64,000 nucleotides of DNA from Alcaligenes faecalis (GTDB lineage Bacteria > Pseudomonadota > Gammaproteobacteria > Burkholderiales > Burkholderiaceae_B). The notes beneath the pieces were generated by a model. It saw only the letters and a list, made by a program, of their open reading frames with translations. It was not told the DNA's origin and made no database searches. Where the stretch lies: contig NZ_CP031012.1 of the NCBI RefSeq assembly GCF_009497775.1, positions 2,728,001 through 2,792,000 on the forward strand. Direction: 5' to 3'. Both the position numbers and the translations under genes were made by a program. The first letter of the stretch is position 1; the number at the start of each line of letters is the position of its first letter. Positions 21,054-29,952 of this stretch are shown here, in pieces.

Positions 21054-21458
21054 ATGAATATAGAAACACTTCAACGACTCGTCATCGATGCCCTCGAGGA
21101 CGTCAAAGCTCAAGACATCAAGGTCTTCAGCACTACCCACATGACCGGCCTGTTCGATCGTGTGGTCATCGCCAGTGGTACTTCCAACCGGCAAACCCGC
21201 GCTCTGGCACAGAACGTGTTTGACAAGGCACGCCAAAACAAAGTCGAAGTCCTGGCCCATGAAGGCGAAGACACCGGCGAATGGGTGTTGCTGGATTTGG
21301 GTGACATCGTGGTGCATTGCATGCAACCCGCCATCCGCCAGTACTACAACCTGGAAGAACTTTGGGGCGAGCGCCCTGTCGAAGTGGAACTGCTGCCGCA
21401 ATCGCGTCAGGTTCCACCCGCTGGCTTTTTCGCCAGCGCCGACGAAGACGAAGACTAA
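21054..21458 (+). CDS. rsfS: Ribosomal silencing factor RsfS
   Basis: Binds ribosomal protein uL14 and prevents subunit joining when nutrients are short. It has 134 residues with the DUF143 pattern: [39 protein letters not shown] and [16 protein letters not shown]. The C-terminus carries an acidic tail (ASADEDED). It follows nadD by 8 bp. A strong hairpin-T-run lies between it and rlmH. Confidence 0.95.
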   Translation: MNIETLQRLVIDALEDVKAQDIKVFSTTHMTGLFDRVVIASGTSNRQTRALAQNVFDKARQNKVEVLAHEGEDTGEWVLLDLGDIVVHCMQPAIRQYYNLEELWGERPVEVELLPQSRQVPPAGFFASADEDED

Positions 21459-21488
21459 GCACTTCCTCTGCCCTGTCGGCAATACCCG

Positions 21489-21519
21489 GGCCGCAGCTTA
21501 CGATGCGGCCTTTTTTTTT
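21489..21519 (+). terminator. Rho-independent terminator between rsfS and rlmH
   Basis: GGCCGCA (21489-21495) pairs with TGCGGCC (21504-21510) around an eight-base loop, directly followed by nine T. It lies only 9 bp before the rlmH start, so the rlmH message must come from read-through or from a promoter inside rsfS. Confidence 0.88.
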
Positions 21520-21528
21520 AGATTTCCC

Positions 21529-21999
21529 ATGAAACTCATTGTCATCGCGGTAGGTCAGCGCATGCCCGACTGGGTGGAGCAAGGCTGGCAGGAATATGCA
21601 CGCCGCATGCCCCAGGACTGCGCCATAGAACTGCGCGAAATCAAGGCCGAACCCCGTACCAGCGGCAAGACGCCTGCCCAGATGATGCAGGCCGAAGCCA
21701 AGCGCATTGAGGCGGCCATTCCCGCCCAGGCGATGCGCATCGCCCTGGACGAACGCGGCAAGGACCTGACTACCGTCAAGCTGGCTCAGGAACTGGAACG
21801 CTGGCGCAGCAGCGGTCAGGATATTGCGATTCTGGTCGGTGGCCCGGACGGGCTGGATGCAGCACTCAAGCAAAGCTGCCACGGCATGCTGCGTCTGTCC
21901 TCGCTGACGCTGCCCCACCCGCTGGTACGCATTTTTCTGGCCGAACAACTGTATCGCGCCTGGTCCGTCATGACCGGGCATCCTTATCACCGCGCCTGA
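21529..21999 (+). CDS. rlmH: 23S rRNA pseudouridine-1915 N3-methyltransferase
   Basis: SPOUT-class enzyme that methylates pseudouridine 1915 in 23S rRNA helix 69. It has 156 residues, the standard length. The N-terminus [20 protein letters not shown], the SAM-binding knot [10 protein letters not shown] and the C-terminal [20 protein letters not shown] are intact. The ATG at 21529 has only a short gap to the upstream terminator and no strong ribosome-binding site. The gene is in its usual place between rsfS and maf. Confidence 0.95.
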   Translation: MKLIVIAVGQRMPDWVEQGWQEYARRMPQDCAIELREIKAEPRTSGKTPAQMMQAEAKRIEAAIPAQAMRIALDERGKDLTTVKLAQELERWRSSGQDIAILVGGPDGLDAALKQSCHGMLRLSSLTLPHPLVRIFLAEQLYRAWSVMTGHPYHRA

Positions 22000-22022
22000 A
22001 TCTTCTTTAGTTCTGATTTCTT

Positions 22023-22640
22023 ATGCCTTTTCAGCCCATCTACCTGGCCTCTGCCAGCCCACGCCGCCACGACCTGCTCAACAGCATCCAGATCACTCAT
22101 GAAGTCCTGAATGTGCCCAGCCCTCCGGGCGAGGATGAACCGCGTCTGGAACAGGAAGCGGTGCTGGATTATGTCCGTCGCACGGCCCGCGACAAATTGC
22201 TGCGCGCCCTGGAATGGCGAGCACAGGACAGCAGCCTGGATCAGGAACGCGCTATCCTGAGCGCCGACACCACGGTCTGCATGGGCGAGGACATTTTTGG
22301 CAAACCTGCTGATCTGGCCGATGCCGCACGCATCCTGCGCGAGCTCTCGGGCCGTCGTCACAAGGTGATGACCGCCTTGTCCCTGGGCGTAGGTGGGGTG
22401 GAATTTGAAAGCATCAGCATCAGCGAAGTCAGCTTCAAAACCCTGAACGAGCAGGAAATTGCAGAGTACTGCGCCAGTGGCGAGCCCATGGGCAAAGCCG
22501 GAGCCTACGGTATTCAGGGTTTGGGCGGCGCTTTTATCAGCCACTTGAGCGGCAGCTACACCGGCGTGATGGGTTTGCCTGTGCACGAGACCTACCGCTT
22601 GCTGGAATTGGCCAGTCTGAAGATTCGCACACCCGGCTAA
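22023..22640 (+). CDS. Maf-family nucleoside triphosphate pyrophosphatase
   Basis: House-cleaning enzyme that hydrolyses canonical or modified NTPs to the monophosphate. It has 205 residues. The Maf motif YLASASPRRHDLL is at the N-terminus. AILSADTTVCMGEDIFGKP contains the catalytic aspartate, and YGIQGLGGAFI follows. The SxSPRR form is that of the YhdE (dTTP/UTP) branch rather than YceF, so dTTP/UTP pyrophosphatase is the likely activity. It starts 23 bp after rlmH. Confidence 0.92.
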   Translation: MPFQPIYLASASPRRHDLLNSIQITHEVLNVPSPPGEDEPRLEQEAVLDYVRRTARDKLLRALEWRAQDSSLDQERAILSADTTVCMGEDIFGKPADLADAARILRELSGRRHKVMTALSLGVGGVEFESISISEVSFKTLNEQEIAEYCASGEPMGKAGAYGIQGLGGAFISHLSGSYTGVMGLPVHETYRLLELASLKIRTPG

Positions 22641-22725
22641 ACCGGAGAAACAGCCTGATCAGAACAGGAATGGGGAACTATCCGAACCCGGCCTAGTCCC
22701 ATTCTTTTATTCCATTTGGATCTTA

Positions 22726-22748
22726 GTATATATTTTCTGGATATATAC
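22726..22748. promoter_or_regulatory. AT-rich palindrome upstream of dsbG
   Basis: GTATATAT and ATATATAC form perfect 8-bp arms around a seven-base spacer (TTTCTGG), 31 bp before the dsbG start. The size and symmetry suggest an operator. Which protein binds is unknown. Confidence 0.45.
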
Positions 22749-22779
22749 CTTTACCGACTGTTTTGCAGGATTAACCACC

Positions 22780-23553
22780 ATGTCGCTTTCCTCTTTTTCG
22801 ATTCGTCTTGCCTTGGCCGGTTTGCTGTGCGCCAGCACTGTCGTCCAGGCCACCGACCGCCCCGCTGCCCTGAAGGCCCTGGAAGAACAAGGCCTGTCCA
22901 TCGTGGGCGAGTTTGATGCGCCCGGTGGGCTGAAAGCCTGGGGCGCGTATAGCGGGAATCGCGCATTGGCCATCTACAACTTGCCCGACGGACAACACAT
23001 GATGGTGGGCACCATGATCGATGCCAAGGGTGAGGAAGTGCGCCCGGCCGGTCTGGACGAACTGGTGCAACCCGCGATTGCCAAGGACATGCTGGGCAAG
23101 CTGGAAAAATCCCGCTGGATCAAGGATGGCGACGACAAGGCCCCCCGCGTGGTCTACGTCTTTACCGACCCGAACTGCCCTTACTGCATGCAGTTCTGGC
23201 AAATGGCCCGCCCCTGGGTGGACTCCGGCAAGGTACAGCTGCGCCACATCATGGTGGGCATTCTGGCCCCCAGCAGCAGCCTGAAATCGGCCGCCATCCT
23301 GGCCGCCAAAGATCCTACCAAGGCCTTGAACGAGCACTCTCTGGCCATGCTGAAAGACCGCAGCGCCGGTGTGAAAGGTCTGGACAGCGTGCCCAACGAC
23401 ATCGAGGCCGACCTGACCCGCAATGAAGATCTGATGATGGGCTGGGATTTGCGTGCCACGCCCGCCATGGTCTGGCAGGATGAGCAAGGCCGCATTCAAA
23501 TGCAGACCGGCGCTTCGCCCGACATCACCGAACGCGTTTTTGGCCCACGTTAA
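22780..23553 (+). CDS. dsbG: Thiol:disulfide interchange protein DsbG
   Basis: Periplasmic thioredoxin-fold protein of the DsbC/DsbG family, which isomerises or reduces oxidised cysteines. It has 257 residues. A signal peptide covers about residues 1-23 (LALAGLLCASTVVQA). The N-terminal dimerisation part follows (RPAALKALEEQGLSIVGEF). The active site FTDPNCPYCMQFW has CPYC at 133-136, and the cis-proline loop is RATPAMVW. CPYC rather than CGYC, and the GLKAWGAY segment, favour DsbG over DsbC. It has its own upstream palindrome, and a DsrE-like gene follows after 21 bp. Confidence 0.9.
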   Translation: MSLSSFSIRLALAGLLCASTVVQATDRPAALKALEEQGLSIVGEFDAPGGLKAWGAYSGNRALAIYNLPDGQHMMVGTMIDAKGEEVRPAGLDELVQPAIAKDMLGKLEKSRWIKDGDDKAPRVVYVFTDPNCPYCMQFWQMARPWVDSGKVQLRHIMVGILAPSSSLKSAAILAAKDPTKALNEHSLAMLKDRSAGVKGLDSVPNDIEADLTRNEDLMMGWDLRATPAMVWQDEQGRIQMQTGASPDITERVFGPR

Positions 23554-23574
23554 TTTCAAGCAGGACGTTTATTC

Positions 23575-23877
23575 ATGAGCACTCGTGTTCTCTTGCATGC
23601 CCCTACCGCCGATGCCCTGGAGCGCGCCCGCAGCAATGCGCGCAACTTGCTCAAGGACATACCGGATGCGCAGATTCGCATCATCGCCAATGCGCAGGCC
23701 GTTAAAGCCTGCGTAGAAGGCGCTGAGCACGATTGCGACGCCTACACCTACCTGTGCCCCAACACACTGCGCAATCAATCTCTCAGTGCGCCAGAACGCT
23801 TCCAAACCCTGGAGCAAGGGGCCATCACCGCCCTGGTGACACTGCAAGCAGAAAACTGGATTTACATTCGGGCCTGA
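23575..23877 (+). CDS. DsrE-family protein
   Basis: Small cytoplasmic protein of 100 residues with the DsrE/DsrF pattern: an N-terminal strand (TRVLLHAPTADALERARSNA), IRIIANAQAVKACVEG and the C-terminal ITALVTLQAENWIYIRA. DsrE relatives carry sulfur, but many stand-alone members have no known role. Cysteines at AVKAC, HDC and YLC are present; whether one is functional is not clear. It is 21 bp downstream of dsbG and probably co-transcribed, which gives a weak link to thiol chemistry. Confidence 0.75.
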   Translation: MSTRVLLHAPTADALERARSNARNLLKDIPDAQIRIIANAQAVKACVEGAEHDCDAYTYLCPNTLRNQSLSAPERFQTLEQGAITALVTLQAENWIYIRA

Positions 23878-23958
23878 CAGGGTGTAGGGCCAGAACAACA
23901 GACCATACTGGCCGGTCATGATTCTGCCTGCCCCCGCCCAAACCTTGATACGATAGCT

Positions 23959-23985
23959 AGGCCCGCGGCAAGCGGGCCTGTTTTT
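23959..23985 (+). terminator. Rho-independent terminator before mipA
   Basis: AGGCCCGC/GCGGGCCT (23959-23966 with 23972-23979) has a five-base loop and then G plus five T. It ends the dsbG transcript. Confidence 0.82.
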
Positions 23986-24008
23986 ACCCGTATCACAAGG
24001 AATCTGTC

Positions 24009-24779
24009 ATGCCCACCCTCGCCCGTTCTGCTCTGCGTCCCTGCCTTTTACTGGCTTTATGTGCTTTAGGAACCAGTCAGGCACTTGCACAGCAAACGAC
24101 CGTGGGTGTCGGTGTTGGTTTTGCTCCCAAGTACGAAGGGGCGGACAGCTACGATGGCCGTTTCTACCCTCTGCTCTCGCACCGCAACGGCCACTTCTTT
24201 CTGGCCCCCAAAGCAGGCATGCCTGCTATCGGTCTGCAAACCAATCTGACAGACAACTGGACAATCGGCACCTACGCCGCTCTGGCCCGTGCACGTAAAT
24301 CCGGCGATGCCGACCGCCTGTACGGCACGGACGATATTGATCGTCACGGCAATCTGGGCGTGTTTACCGCCTACCGACTGGGCAATGCCAAAATCGAGGG
24401 TAGCTACTACCAGGCACTAAAAAGCGGCTACGGCGCCACCGCCGTGCTGGACTTGAGCTACCGCCTCTGGAACGATCAGGACAGCAGCTTCTCGCTGGGT
24501 GCAGAGTTGAAATGGTCCAACGAAAAAGCCATGCGCACTTACTTTGGTGTGAAGTCGCACGAAGCGGCAGCCAGCAATGGTCAACTGAACAGCTACCGTC
24601 CTGACGCTGGTCTGCGCTCCTACGCGCTGTACGGTCAGTACACCCACAAGCTCAGTGAAAGCTGGTCCCTGCAAGGTCTGCTGGGCGTCAATACCCTGGG
24701 TGAAGAAGCCAAGGACAGCCCATTGGTCGAGAAGAAAAGCAGCGTCTTTGGTGGCGTAGGCTTGGGCTACAGCTTCTAA
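24009..24779 (+). CDS. MipA/OmpV-family outer-membrane protein
   Basis: Predicted outer-membrane beta-barrel of 256 residues. A signal peptide (residues 1-27, ending ALGTSQALAQ) is followed by VGVGVGFAPKYEGADSYDGR, the typical MipA start. Alternating strands follow to the C-terminal SVFGGVGLGYSF, whose last residue is aromatic as outer-membrane assembly requires. MipA scaffolds murein enzymes in E. coli, while OmpV relatives have other roles, so only the family is called. It ends 7 bp from the convergent sui1 gene. Confidence 0.87.
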   Translation: MPTLARSALRPCLLLALCALGTSQALAQQTTVGVGVGFAPKYEGADSYDGRFYPLLSHRNGHFFLAPKAGMPAIGLQTNLTDNWTIGTYAALARARKSGDADRLYGTDDIDRHGNLGVFTAYRLGNAKIEGSYYQALKSGYGATAVLDLSYRLWNDQDSSFSLGAELKWSNEKAMRTYFGVKSHEAAASNGQLNSYRPDAGLRSYALYGQYTHKLSESWSLQGLLGVNTLGEEAKDSPLVEKKSSVFGGVGLGYSF

Positions 24780-24786
24780 ATACCTG

Positions 24787-25164
24787 TCAGGGTCTGCCGA
24801 CCCGTTTGACCGTCAAGCCGTTGTGTTCCAGGCGTGCCTGCACAACGGCTCGATGATCACCCTGAATCTCCAGCGTTCCCTCTTTCAGCGTCCCGCCCGC
24901 TCCACAGGCGTTCTTCAGCTCCTTGACCAGCGCCTTGAGCTGCTCCTCGGGCATCACCAGACCTGTTACCACGGTCACTCCCTTGCCTTTTCGCCCCTTG
25001 GTTTCCAGACTCAAGCGTACTGGCCCCTGAGCCTGAGACAAGGCTTCCTGGCGACGATTCTCTTCACAGCGACACTGATTTTGCGCCTGCCCGCAATCCG
25101 GACACATGCGTCCTTGTTCCGTGCTGTATACCAGTCGAGACAACTGGTCCGATAAGCTGGCCAT
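24787..25164 (-). CDS. SUI1/eIF1-like translation factor (YciH family)
   Basis: Bacterial homologue of eukaryotic initiation factor 1, 125 residues. The N-terminus has four cysteines (CPDCGQAQNQCRC) that could bind zinc. The SUI1 core is KGRKGKGVTVVTGLVMPEEQ, then ACGAGGTLKEGTLEIQGDHR, ending in VKRVGRP. YciH in E. coli affects fidelity of initiation and stress-phase translation. The role here is inferred. It is convergent with mipA and lies upstream-independent of the YdgA-like gene. Confidence 0.9.
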   Translation of the reverse strand: MASLSDQLSRLVYSTEQGRMCPDCGQAQNQCRCEENRRQEALSQAQGPVRLSLETKGRKGKGVTVVTGLVMPEEQLKALVKELKNACGAGGTLKEGTLEIQGDHRAVVQARLEHNGLTVKRVGRP

Positions 25165-25192
25165 GGAATCTGGCTCCCTTCCCTATTAGGTC

Positions 25193-25224
25193 AAAAAAAA
25201 GCCCACCGAATATCGGTGGGCTTT
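25193..25224 (-). terminator. Terminator after the YdgA-like gene
   Basis: A 12-bp perfect stem with core GCCCACCGA/TCGGTGGGC (25198-25209 with 25213-25224) ends on the minus strand in a run of eight T. It lies 24 bp past the stop of the YdgA-like gene. Confidence 0.92.
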
Positions 25225-25247
25225 ACGCTGGACAAAGCCCAGACGAA

Positions 25248-26702
25248 TTACATCATGCCCATCAGGACCAGACCAAGCAATTGCTCGGAGGTGAAGCGCT
25301 GGCCGTTGATGTCAAACACGCGGTCTTTGCCGTCGTATTTGATGGCTGTCGAAATGCCGTTTTCATCGTTGGTGATCATCTTGGACTCGGCGTAAGGAGC
25401 TACGGCTGCATCCAGAACCATATCCAGCATGGCGGCGTTGCCTTCTTCAGGCGACAGGCCTTCAGCCTTGTCCATATCGGCAGCCAGACCACGCAGCATG
25501 GGTTTGGAGATCAGGAGATCCAGCTGAGCAGCAGGAATGGCTTCGATCCACATCTCGGGGCTGGTTTGCAGCTCTTGCAACGTCGCATTAGGCTTTTGGA
25601 AGTCCACTCGCAACGTGGCTTTGGACTCGCCAGCGGCCGTGTACCAACGCAGAGGCTCAACACGCAGCACAGGCTTGTGCTCCAGTGCTTGCAAAACCAG
25701 TTCCATCATCTTCTGAGCCGTTGGGCCATCAACCGAATCCATATCGTTTTGCAGATTGGAATCGGAGATCAGCTTGGACAACGCGGAGATAGCGGGTGCG
25801 TACACACGATCAAAATTCATCGACAGTTCAACCGAACCCAGCTTGACCTTGTCTTCAAACACCAGATCGGTCAGCGCATAGACAACCTTGGTATCGCTGA
25901 TGGAGTCTTTGGTCACCGCATCGGAATTGATGGCGATCTGTTTGAAGGTGATGCCATCGGTCTCGGCCGTTTGCATCTTCACACCATCCACGCTCAGCTT
26001 GCCGACCTGGGTACCGTTGACGTTGATGTCACCGTCTTGCTTGAAGTCCACCACGAAGTTGGAGGCTTCCAGCTTCAATGGATCTTCGCTGATATCGTCA
26101 ACAAACAGCTTGGGGAAGCTGCCGGTCACAACAATATCTTTGCTCTTGCCACCGGCTTTGGTGCGCAGTTGACCGCCGCTGAAGTCCACTTTGACTTCGT
26201 CGCCCTGGTGCTTGATGGCTTCAAAATGCACGTTGGAGTCCACGGCACCGTCAAAACCAACCAGGCTGTCAGCCCACAAAGGGGTCTTGTCGCCGGTCAG
26301 CTTGTACCAGCCTTCGGTGTCTTTGGTCTTGACCAGTGTGCTGTGCGACAAGGCGGCAACAGGGGTGAAGTTACCCAGCGCCATTGCCGACAAAGGCAAA
26401 GGACCATGGCTGATCTTGTCGTCAAAGGTCAGCTCAACAGGCTTCTCTTCAGCGTTAGATGACTTGACGGTAATGGTGTAGCGAGCGGTAGAGGAAAACA
26501 CGCCACGCTGGTAGTCGACCACGTTCATGACGACCGACTCGCTCATGCCCATCTGCTGCAGCTGTTCTGCGGCCAGGGTATTGAACTCGGCCACTTTCGT
26601 ACCCACCAGCGCTTCTGTTTTCTTGCCGGTGTACCAGGTCGAACCGCCATATGCGGCCGCTAACACGACAACTAGTGTGACCAGCCCTGTACTTTTCTTC
26701 AT
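25248..26702 (-). CDS. YdgA-like DUF945 protein
   Basis: Envelope protein of 484 residues with an N-terminal hydrophobic anchor or signal (residues 6-24, GLVTLVVVLAAAYGGSTWYT). A long beta-rich body follows in the DUF945 pattern (SSTARYTITVKSSN, DDKISHGPLPLSAMALGN). The HGPLP motif is characteristic. The family has no settled function; proteins of similar architecture act in the periplasm. It stands alone, with a terminator behind it. Confidence 0.82.
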   Translation of the reverse strand: MKKSTGLVTLVVVLAAAYGGSTWYTGKKTEALVGTKVAEFNTLAAEQLQQMGMSESVVMNVVDYQRGVFSSTARYTITVKSSNAEEKPVELTFDDKISHGPLPLSAMALGNFTPVAALSHSTLVKTKDTEGWYKLTGDKTPLWADSLVGFDGAVDSNVHFEAIKHQGDEVKVDFSGGQLRTKAGGKSKDIVVTGSFPKLFVDDISEDPLKLEASNFVVDFKQDGDINVNGTQVGKLSVDGVKMQTAETDGITFKQIAINSDAVTKDSISDTKVVYALTDLVFEDKVKLGSVELSMNFDRVYAPAISALSKLISDSNLQNDMDSVDGPTAQKMMELVLQALEHKPVLRVEPLRWYTAAGESKATLRVDFQKPNATLQELQTSPEMWIEAIPAAQLDLLISKPMLRGLAADMDKAEGLSPEEGNAAMLDMVLDAAVAPYAESKMITNDENGISTAIKYDGKDRVFDINGQRFTSEQLLGLVLMGMM

Positions 26703-26780
26703 GACTTCCCTTTTGTAGACCTACAGTCCCAACTTCAAATAGCCGACATAATACCGAAACTAAGTTTGACTGATGGTAGT

Positions 26781-27656
26781 TTATTCCCCGTAATTGTAAC
26801 TATTCACATGCGTAATGCGAGCGACATCTTCTTCGCCCAGGCCCAGACGATGGGCCGCACGATAGGTTTGCTGAGCCGCATGAGCCACCGGCATGCTGGT
26901 ATGACTGACACTGGCCAGCTCCGCCACGGTATTCAAGTCCTTCAGCATGGTGTCCACCGACGCTTTTACTTGATTGTCGGGCTGAGTCATGCGCGGCACG
27001 AACAATTGCAGCAGAACCGAATCGGCCCAACCGCCCCCCAGAGCCTCACTGATTTTGGAAGCATCCACGCCATTGTCATTGGCCAGGCTCAAGGCCTCGG
27101 CAATGGCGGTCAAGGTGGTGGCCACAATTGTCTGATTGCATAACTTTGTTACTTGGCCGGCCCCTACTGCCCCCATCAAAGTGACGCGCTGCGAATACGC
27201 GGCCAGCACCGGACGGACACGATCCAGCTGCACAGCCTGCCCGCCCACCATGATGGCCAGGGTGCCTTGTTCAGCGCCGCCAACACCACCGGATACCGGA
27301 GCATCTAGCCAATGGGCCCCACAACGCTGCTGCAACTGGGCCGCCATCTCGCGCGAGGCTTGCGGTGGGATCGAGGAGTGATCCACCACAATCCGCAAGG
27401 CTCCCTGCACCGACGCCAGGCCCTGCTCGCCCAGGACGGTATCGTGCACAGCCTGCGCATCAAAGACACACAGGAAAACGGCCTCACACTGCTCGGCCAT
27501 TTGCGCCGGGGTATCGCACCAATGGGCACCCGCTTCGATCAGGGCTTGCGCCTTGTCCTTGGAGCGATTCCAGATGCGAACCTGACGACCGGCATTCAAC
27601 AAGCGGCGCACCATAGGCTGACCCATACGGCCCAAACCACAAAAACCAATATTCAT
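26781..27656 (-). CDS. 3-hydroxyisobutyrate dehydrogenase-family oxidoreductase
   Basis: NAD(P)-dependent beta-hydroxyacid dehydrogenase, 291 residues. The dinucleotide loop MNIGFCGLGRMGQPMVRRLL is followed by NRSKDKAQAL. The substrate motif DAPVSGGVGGAEQGTLAIMVGG and the catalytic lysine region GAVGAGQVTKLCNQTIV are intact. Members oxidise 3-hydroxyisobutyrate or reduce tartronate semialdehyde; the substrate is not decided by the sequence. Tartronate semialdehyde reductase would fit the hydroxypyruvate/tartrate enzymes at 13.7-15.8 kb, but that link is speculative. Confidence 0.87.
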   Translation of the reverse strand: MNIGFCGLGRMGQPMVRRLLNAGRQVRIWNRSKDKAQALIEAGAHWCDTPAQMAEQCEAVFLCVFDAQAVHDTVLGEQGLASVQGALRIVVDHSSIPPQASREMAAQLQQRCGAHWLDAPVSGGVGGAEQGTLAIMVGGQAVQLDRVRPVLAAYSQRVTLMGAVGAGQVTKLCNQTIVATTLTAIAEALSLANDNGVDASKISEALGGGWADSVLLQLFVPRMTQPDNQVKASVDTMLKDLNTVAELASVSHTSMPVAHAAQQTYRAAHRLGLGEEDVARITHVNSYNYGE

Positions 27657-27706
27657 GTCTCGTCCTTTACGCCCCCAACGCCGTCCAGCCAGTTGAAACG
27701 GGGCAA

Positions 27707-27730
27707 GAAAAACCCGCCTGTCAGGCGGGT
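27707..27730 (-). terminator. Terminator after maiA
   Basis: ACCCGCCT/AGGCGGGT (27712-27719 with 27723-27730) has a three-base loop and is followed on the minus strand by five T. It lies 43 bp past the maiA stop. Confidence 0.82.
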
Positions 27731-27773
27731 GGAGTCCGGTCGGCGCAAGCAGAGGCCGACCTCATGCAGATGC

Positions 27774-28421
27774 TCAAGCTGCATCGGGCTGACGGTCGGG
27801 AGCCGCTTCCTGAAATGCGGACAGCTCCAGACACTTTTCCTCTACCGCCAAGAGGCGTGGAAATACGCTTAGATCCATGTCAAAACGACGTGCATTGAAC
27901 ATTTGAGGAATCAGGCAGATTTCGGCAAGACCGGGGGTATCACCAAAAATAAAGGCATGATCCTTTTTGCCATGACGCTGCACCAAGGCTTCCAGGCCTT
28001 CCAGGCCTACGCTGACCCAGTGGCGATACCACTGGTTGCGCGCGTCTTCCTCGGCATGCAGCTCGTTTTTCAAATACTGCAGCACGCGCAGATTATTCAG
28101 CGGGTGAATATCACAAGCCACGGTTTGTGCCATGGAACGTGCCCAGGCCCGCTCTGCCGAGGCTTTGGGCAACAAAGGCAATTCAGGATAGCGTTCGTCC
28201 AGATATTCCAGGATGGCCAGGGATTGCGTAATGATCAGGCCATCATCATCCAAAGCAGGCAGCAACTGCACGGGATTGATTTGCACATAATCCGGCTGAT
28301 GCTGCTGACCGCCATCCTTGAGCAGGTGCACAGGTTTGATCTGGTAATCCAGACCCTTGAGGTTCAGACCAATCCGCACCCGGTAAGCGGCGGAACTGCG
28401 AAAGTAGCTATACAAAATCAT
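27774..28421 (-). CDS. maiA: Maleylacetoacetate isomerase (zeta-class GST)
   Basis: Glutathione-dependent isomerase of tyrosine/homogentisate degradation, 215 residues. The zeta-class motif FRSSAAYRVRIGLNLKGL is at the N-terminus, with INPVQLLPALDDDGLIITQSLAILEYLDE for glutathione binding. ACDIHPLNNLRVLQYL is the family-specific segment. The fumarylacetoacetase and homogentisate dioxygenase genes are not nearby, so the substrate could also be another maleyl compound. It starts 34 bp after ispH on the same strand. Confidence 0.88.
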   Translation of the reverse strand: MILYSYFRSSAAYRVRIGLNLKGLDYQIKPVHLLKDGGQQHQPDYVQINPVQLLPALDDDGLIITQSLAILEYLDERYPELPLLPKASAERAWARSMAQTVACDIHPLNNLRVLQYLKNELHAEEDARNQWYRHWVSVGLEGLEALVQRHGKKDHAFIFGDTPGLAEICLIPQMFNARRFDMDLSVFPRLLAVEEKCLELSAFQEAAPDRQPDAA

Positions 28422-28455
28422 CTTGTCTCCTGTCCACCCTGCAAAAATCGTTTTT

Positions 28456-29427
28456 TTATTTGTTCAGGCTTTCAATCTTGCGCGACAGCTCTCGGGGCAG
28501 CGGGAAGGCAATGTTTTCTTCCACGCCATCCAGGGCTCGCACTTTGCCTACGCCCAATTCCTGCAAGCGCTGAATCACCTGATTGACCAGAACTTCCGGT
28601 GCCGATGCGCCCGCTGTCACGCCCACGCGCTTCTTACCCACCAGCCAGGCCGGATCAATCATTTCCGGTTTATCCAGCAGATAGGCTTCAGCCCCCTTGC
28701 GTTCGGCCACTTCGCGCAAACGATTGGAGTTCGAGCTGTTGGTACTGCCCACCACCAGGACCAGATCACACTGTGGAGCCATGATCTTGACTGCATCCTG
28801 ACGGTTCTGTGTGGCATAACAGATATCGCTTTTCTTGGGTTCCACGATATTGGGGAAGCGCTCACGCAAGGCTTGGGCCACCACCGCGGCATCGTCCACG
28901 GACAAGGTGGTTTGCGTCACAAAGGCCAGTTTGTCGGGATCAGCCACTTTCAGATTGGCGACGTCCTCGGGCGTTTCCACCAGGTACATGCCGCCATCGG
29001 CCTGCCCCAGCGTACCCTCGACTTCAGGGTGACCGACGTGACCAATCATGATGATTTCCCGGCCTTCCGCGCGCATGCGAGAGACCTCGATATGCACTTT
29101 GGTGACCAGCGGACACGTGGCGTCAAAGACTTTCAGGCCACGCTTTTCGGCATCGTCACGCACCTGACGCGATACGCCGTGAGCCGAGAAAATCACGATC
29201 GCGCCCGAAGGCGCTTCGTCCAGCTCTTTAATAAAGATCGCCCCCTTGTTGCGCAGGTCTTCCACCACGTAACGGTTATGGACGATTTCATGGCGCACGT
29301 AAATCGGTGCGCCGTGCAATTCCAAGGCGCGTTCGACAATATCAATCGCGCGATCGACCCCAGCACAGAATCCACGGGGCTGGGCCAGAACAACCTCAGC
29401 GTTCTGAACAGGAGTAGCTTGACTCAT
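28456..29427 (-). CDS. ispH: 4-hydroxy-3-methylbut-2-enyl diphosphate reductase
   Basis: Iron-sulfur enzyme for the last step of the non-mevalonate isoprenoid pathway, making IPP and DMAPP. It has 323 residues. The three cluster cysteines are in [12 protein letters not shown] (C21), [12 protein letters not shown] and [32 protein letters not shown] is also typical. The ATG overlaps the fkpB stop by one base (TAATG). The fkpB-ispH pair is widely conserved. Confidence 0.97.
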   Translation of the reverse strand: MSQATPVQNAEVVLAQPRGFCAGVDRAIDIVERALELHGAPIYVRHEIVHNRYVVEDLRNKGAIFIKELDEAPSGAIVIFSAHGVSRQVRDDAEKRGLKVFDATCPLVTKVHIEVSRMRAEGREIIMIGHVGHPEVEGTLGQADGGMYLVETPEDVANLKVADPDKLAFVTQTTLSVDDAAVVAQALRERFPNIVEPKKSDICYATQNRQDAVKIMAPQCDLVLVVGSTNSSNSNRLREVAERKGAEAYLLDKPEMIDPAWLVGKKRVGVTAGASAPEVLVNQVIQRLQELGVGKVRALDGVEENIAFPLPRELSRKIESLNK

Positions 29428-29903
29428 TACAGAATCCCCAAAATATGAACATCCAGGCGCAAGGCCACACCGGCCAAAGGATGGTTGAAATCGAACAAGG
29501 CGGTCTTGTCGTCGATTTCCTTGAGCACGCCCGAATAGCGGCTGCCATTAGGGGCAGCAAACTCCACCATATCACCGGGCACGAACTCCACGCCTTCGGC
29601 GGCATTGCTGGCCAGCATTTCACGAGTAATGCGCTGCAGGAGATCCGGGTTACGGGCGCCGTAGGCATCCTCCGGGGTGATGTCGAGCTGAAAGCGCTCG
29701 TCTTCACGGTGGCCCAGCAATTTCTCTTCCATGCCAGGGGCCCACTGACCATTGCCCAGTTGCAAGGTCGCCGGGCGGCCCGTAAAGGTATCCGCAAACA
29801 CAGAGCCTGCCGCCGGGCCGCTGGCCAGCTCTATACGATAGTGCAAAGTCAGGTAGGAATCCTGACGGACAATTCCAAGCTCGGAACTAGCAGAGTTACT
29901 CAC
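29427..29903 (-). CDS. fkpB: FKBP-type peptidyl-prolyl isomerase (SlpA/FkpB)
   Basis: Cytoplasmic SlyD-like proline isomerase and chaperone, 158 residues. The FKBP core is seen as [35 protein letters not shown] and [18 protein letters not shown]. The inserted-flap region [16 protein letters not shown] and the end [15 protein letters not shown] follow. It overlaps ispH by one base, so the two are coupled. It is divergent from radC across about 50 bp. Confidence 0.93.
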   Translation of the reverse strand: MSNSASSELGIVRQDSYLTLHYRIELASGPAAGSVFADTFTGRPATLQLGNGQWAPGMEEKLLGHREDERFQLDITPEDAYGARNPDLLQRITREMLASNAAEGVEFVPGDMVEFAAPNGSRYSGVLKEIDDKTALFDFNHPLAGVALRLDVHILGIL

Positions 29904-29952
29904 AATCGCTCACTATAGAAAATCATTCAATTACCGCATTTTAGCGTTTCTT

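Noticed and set aside
22641..22779. Expected position of ribonuclease G (rng) after maf, as in some relatives.
   Set aside because: No trace of an rng gene is present here, and I cannot tell loss from a different ancestral order, so no claim is made.
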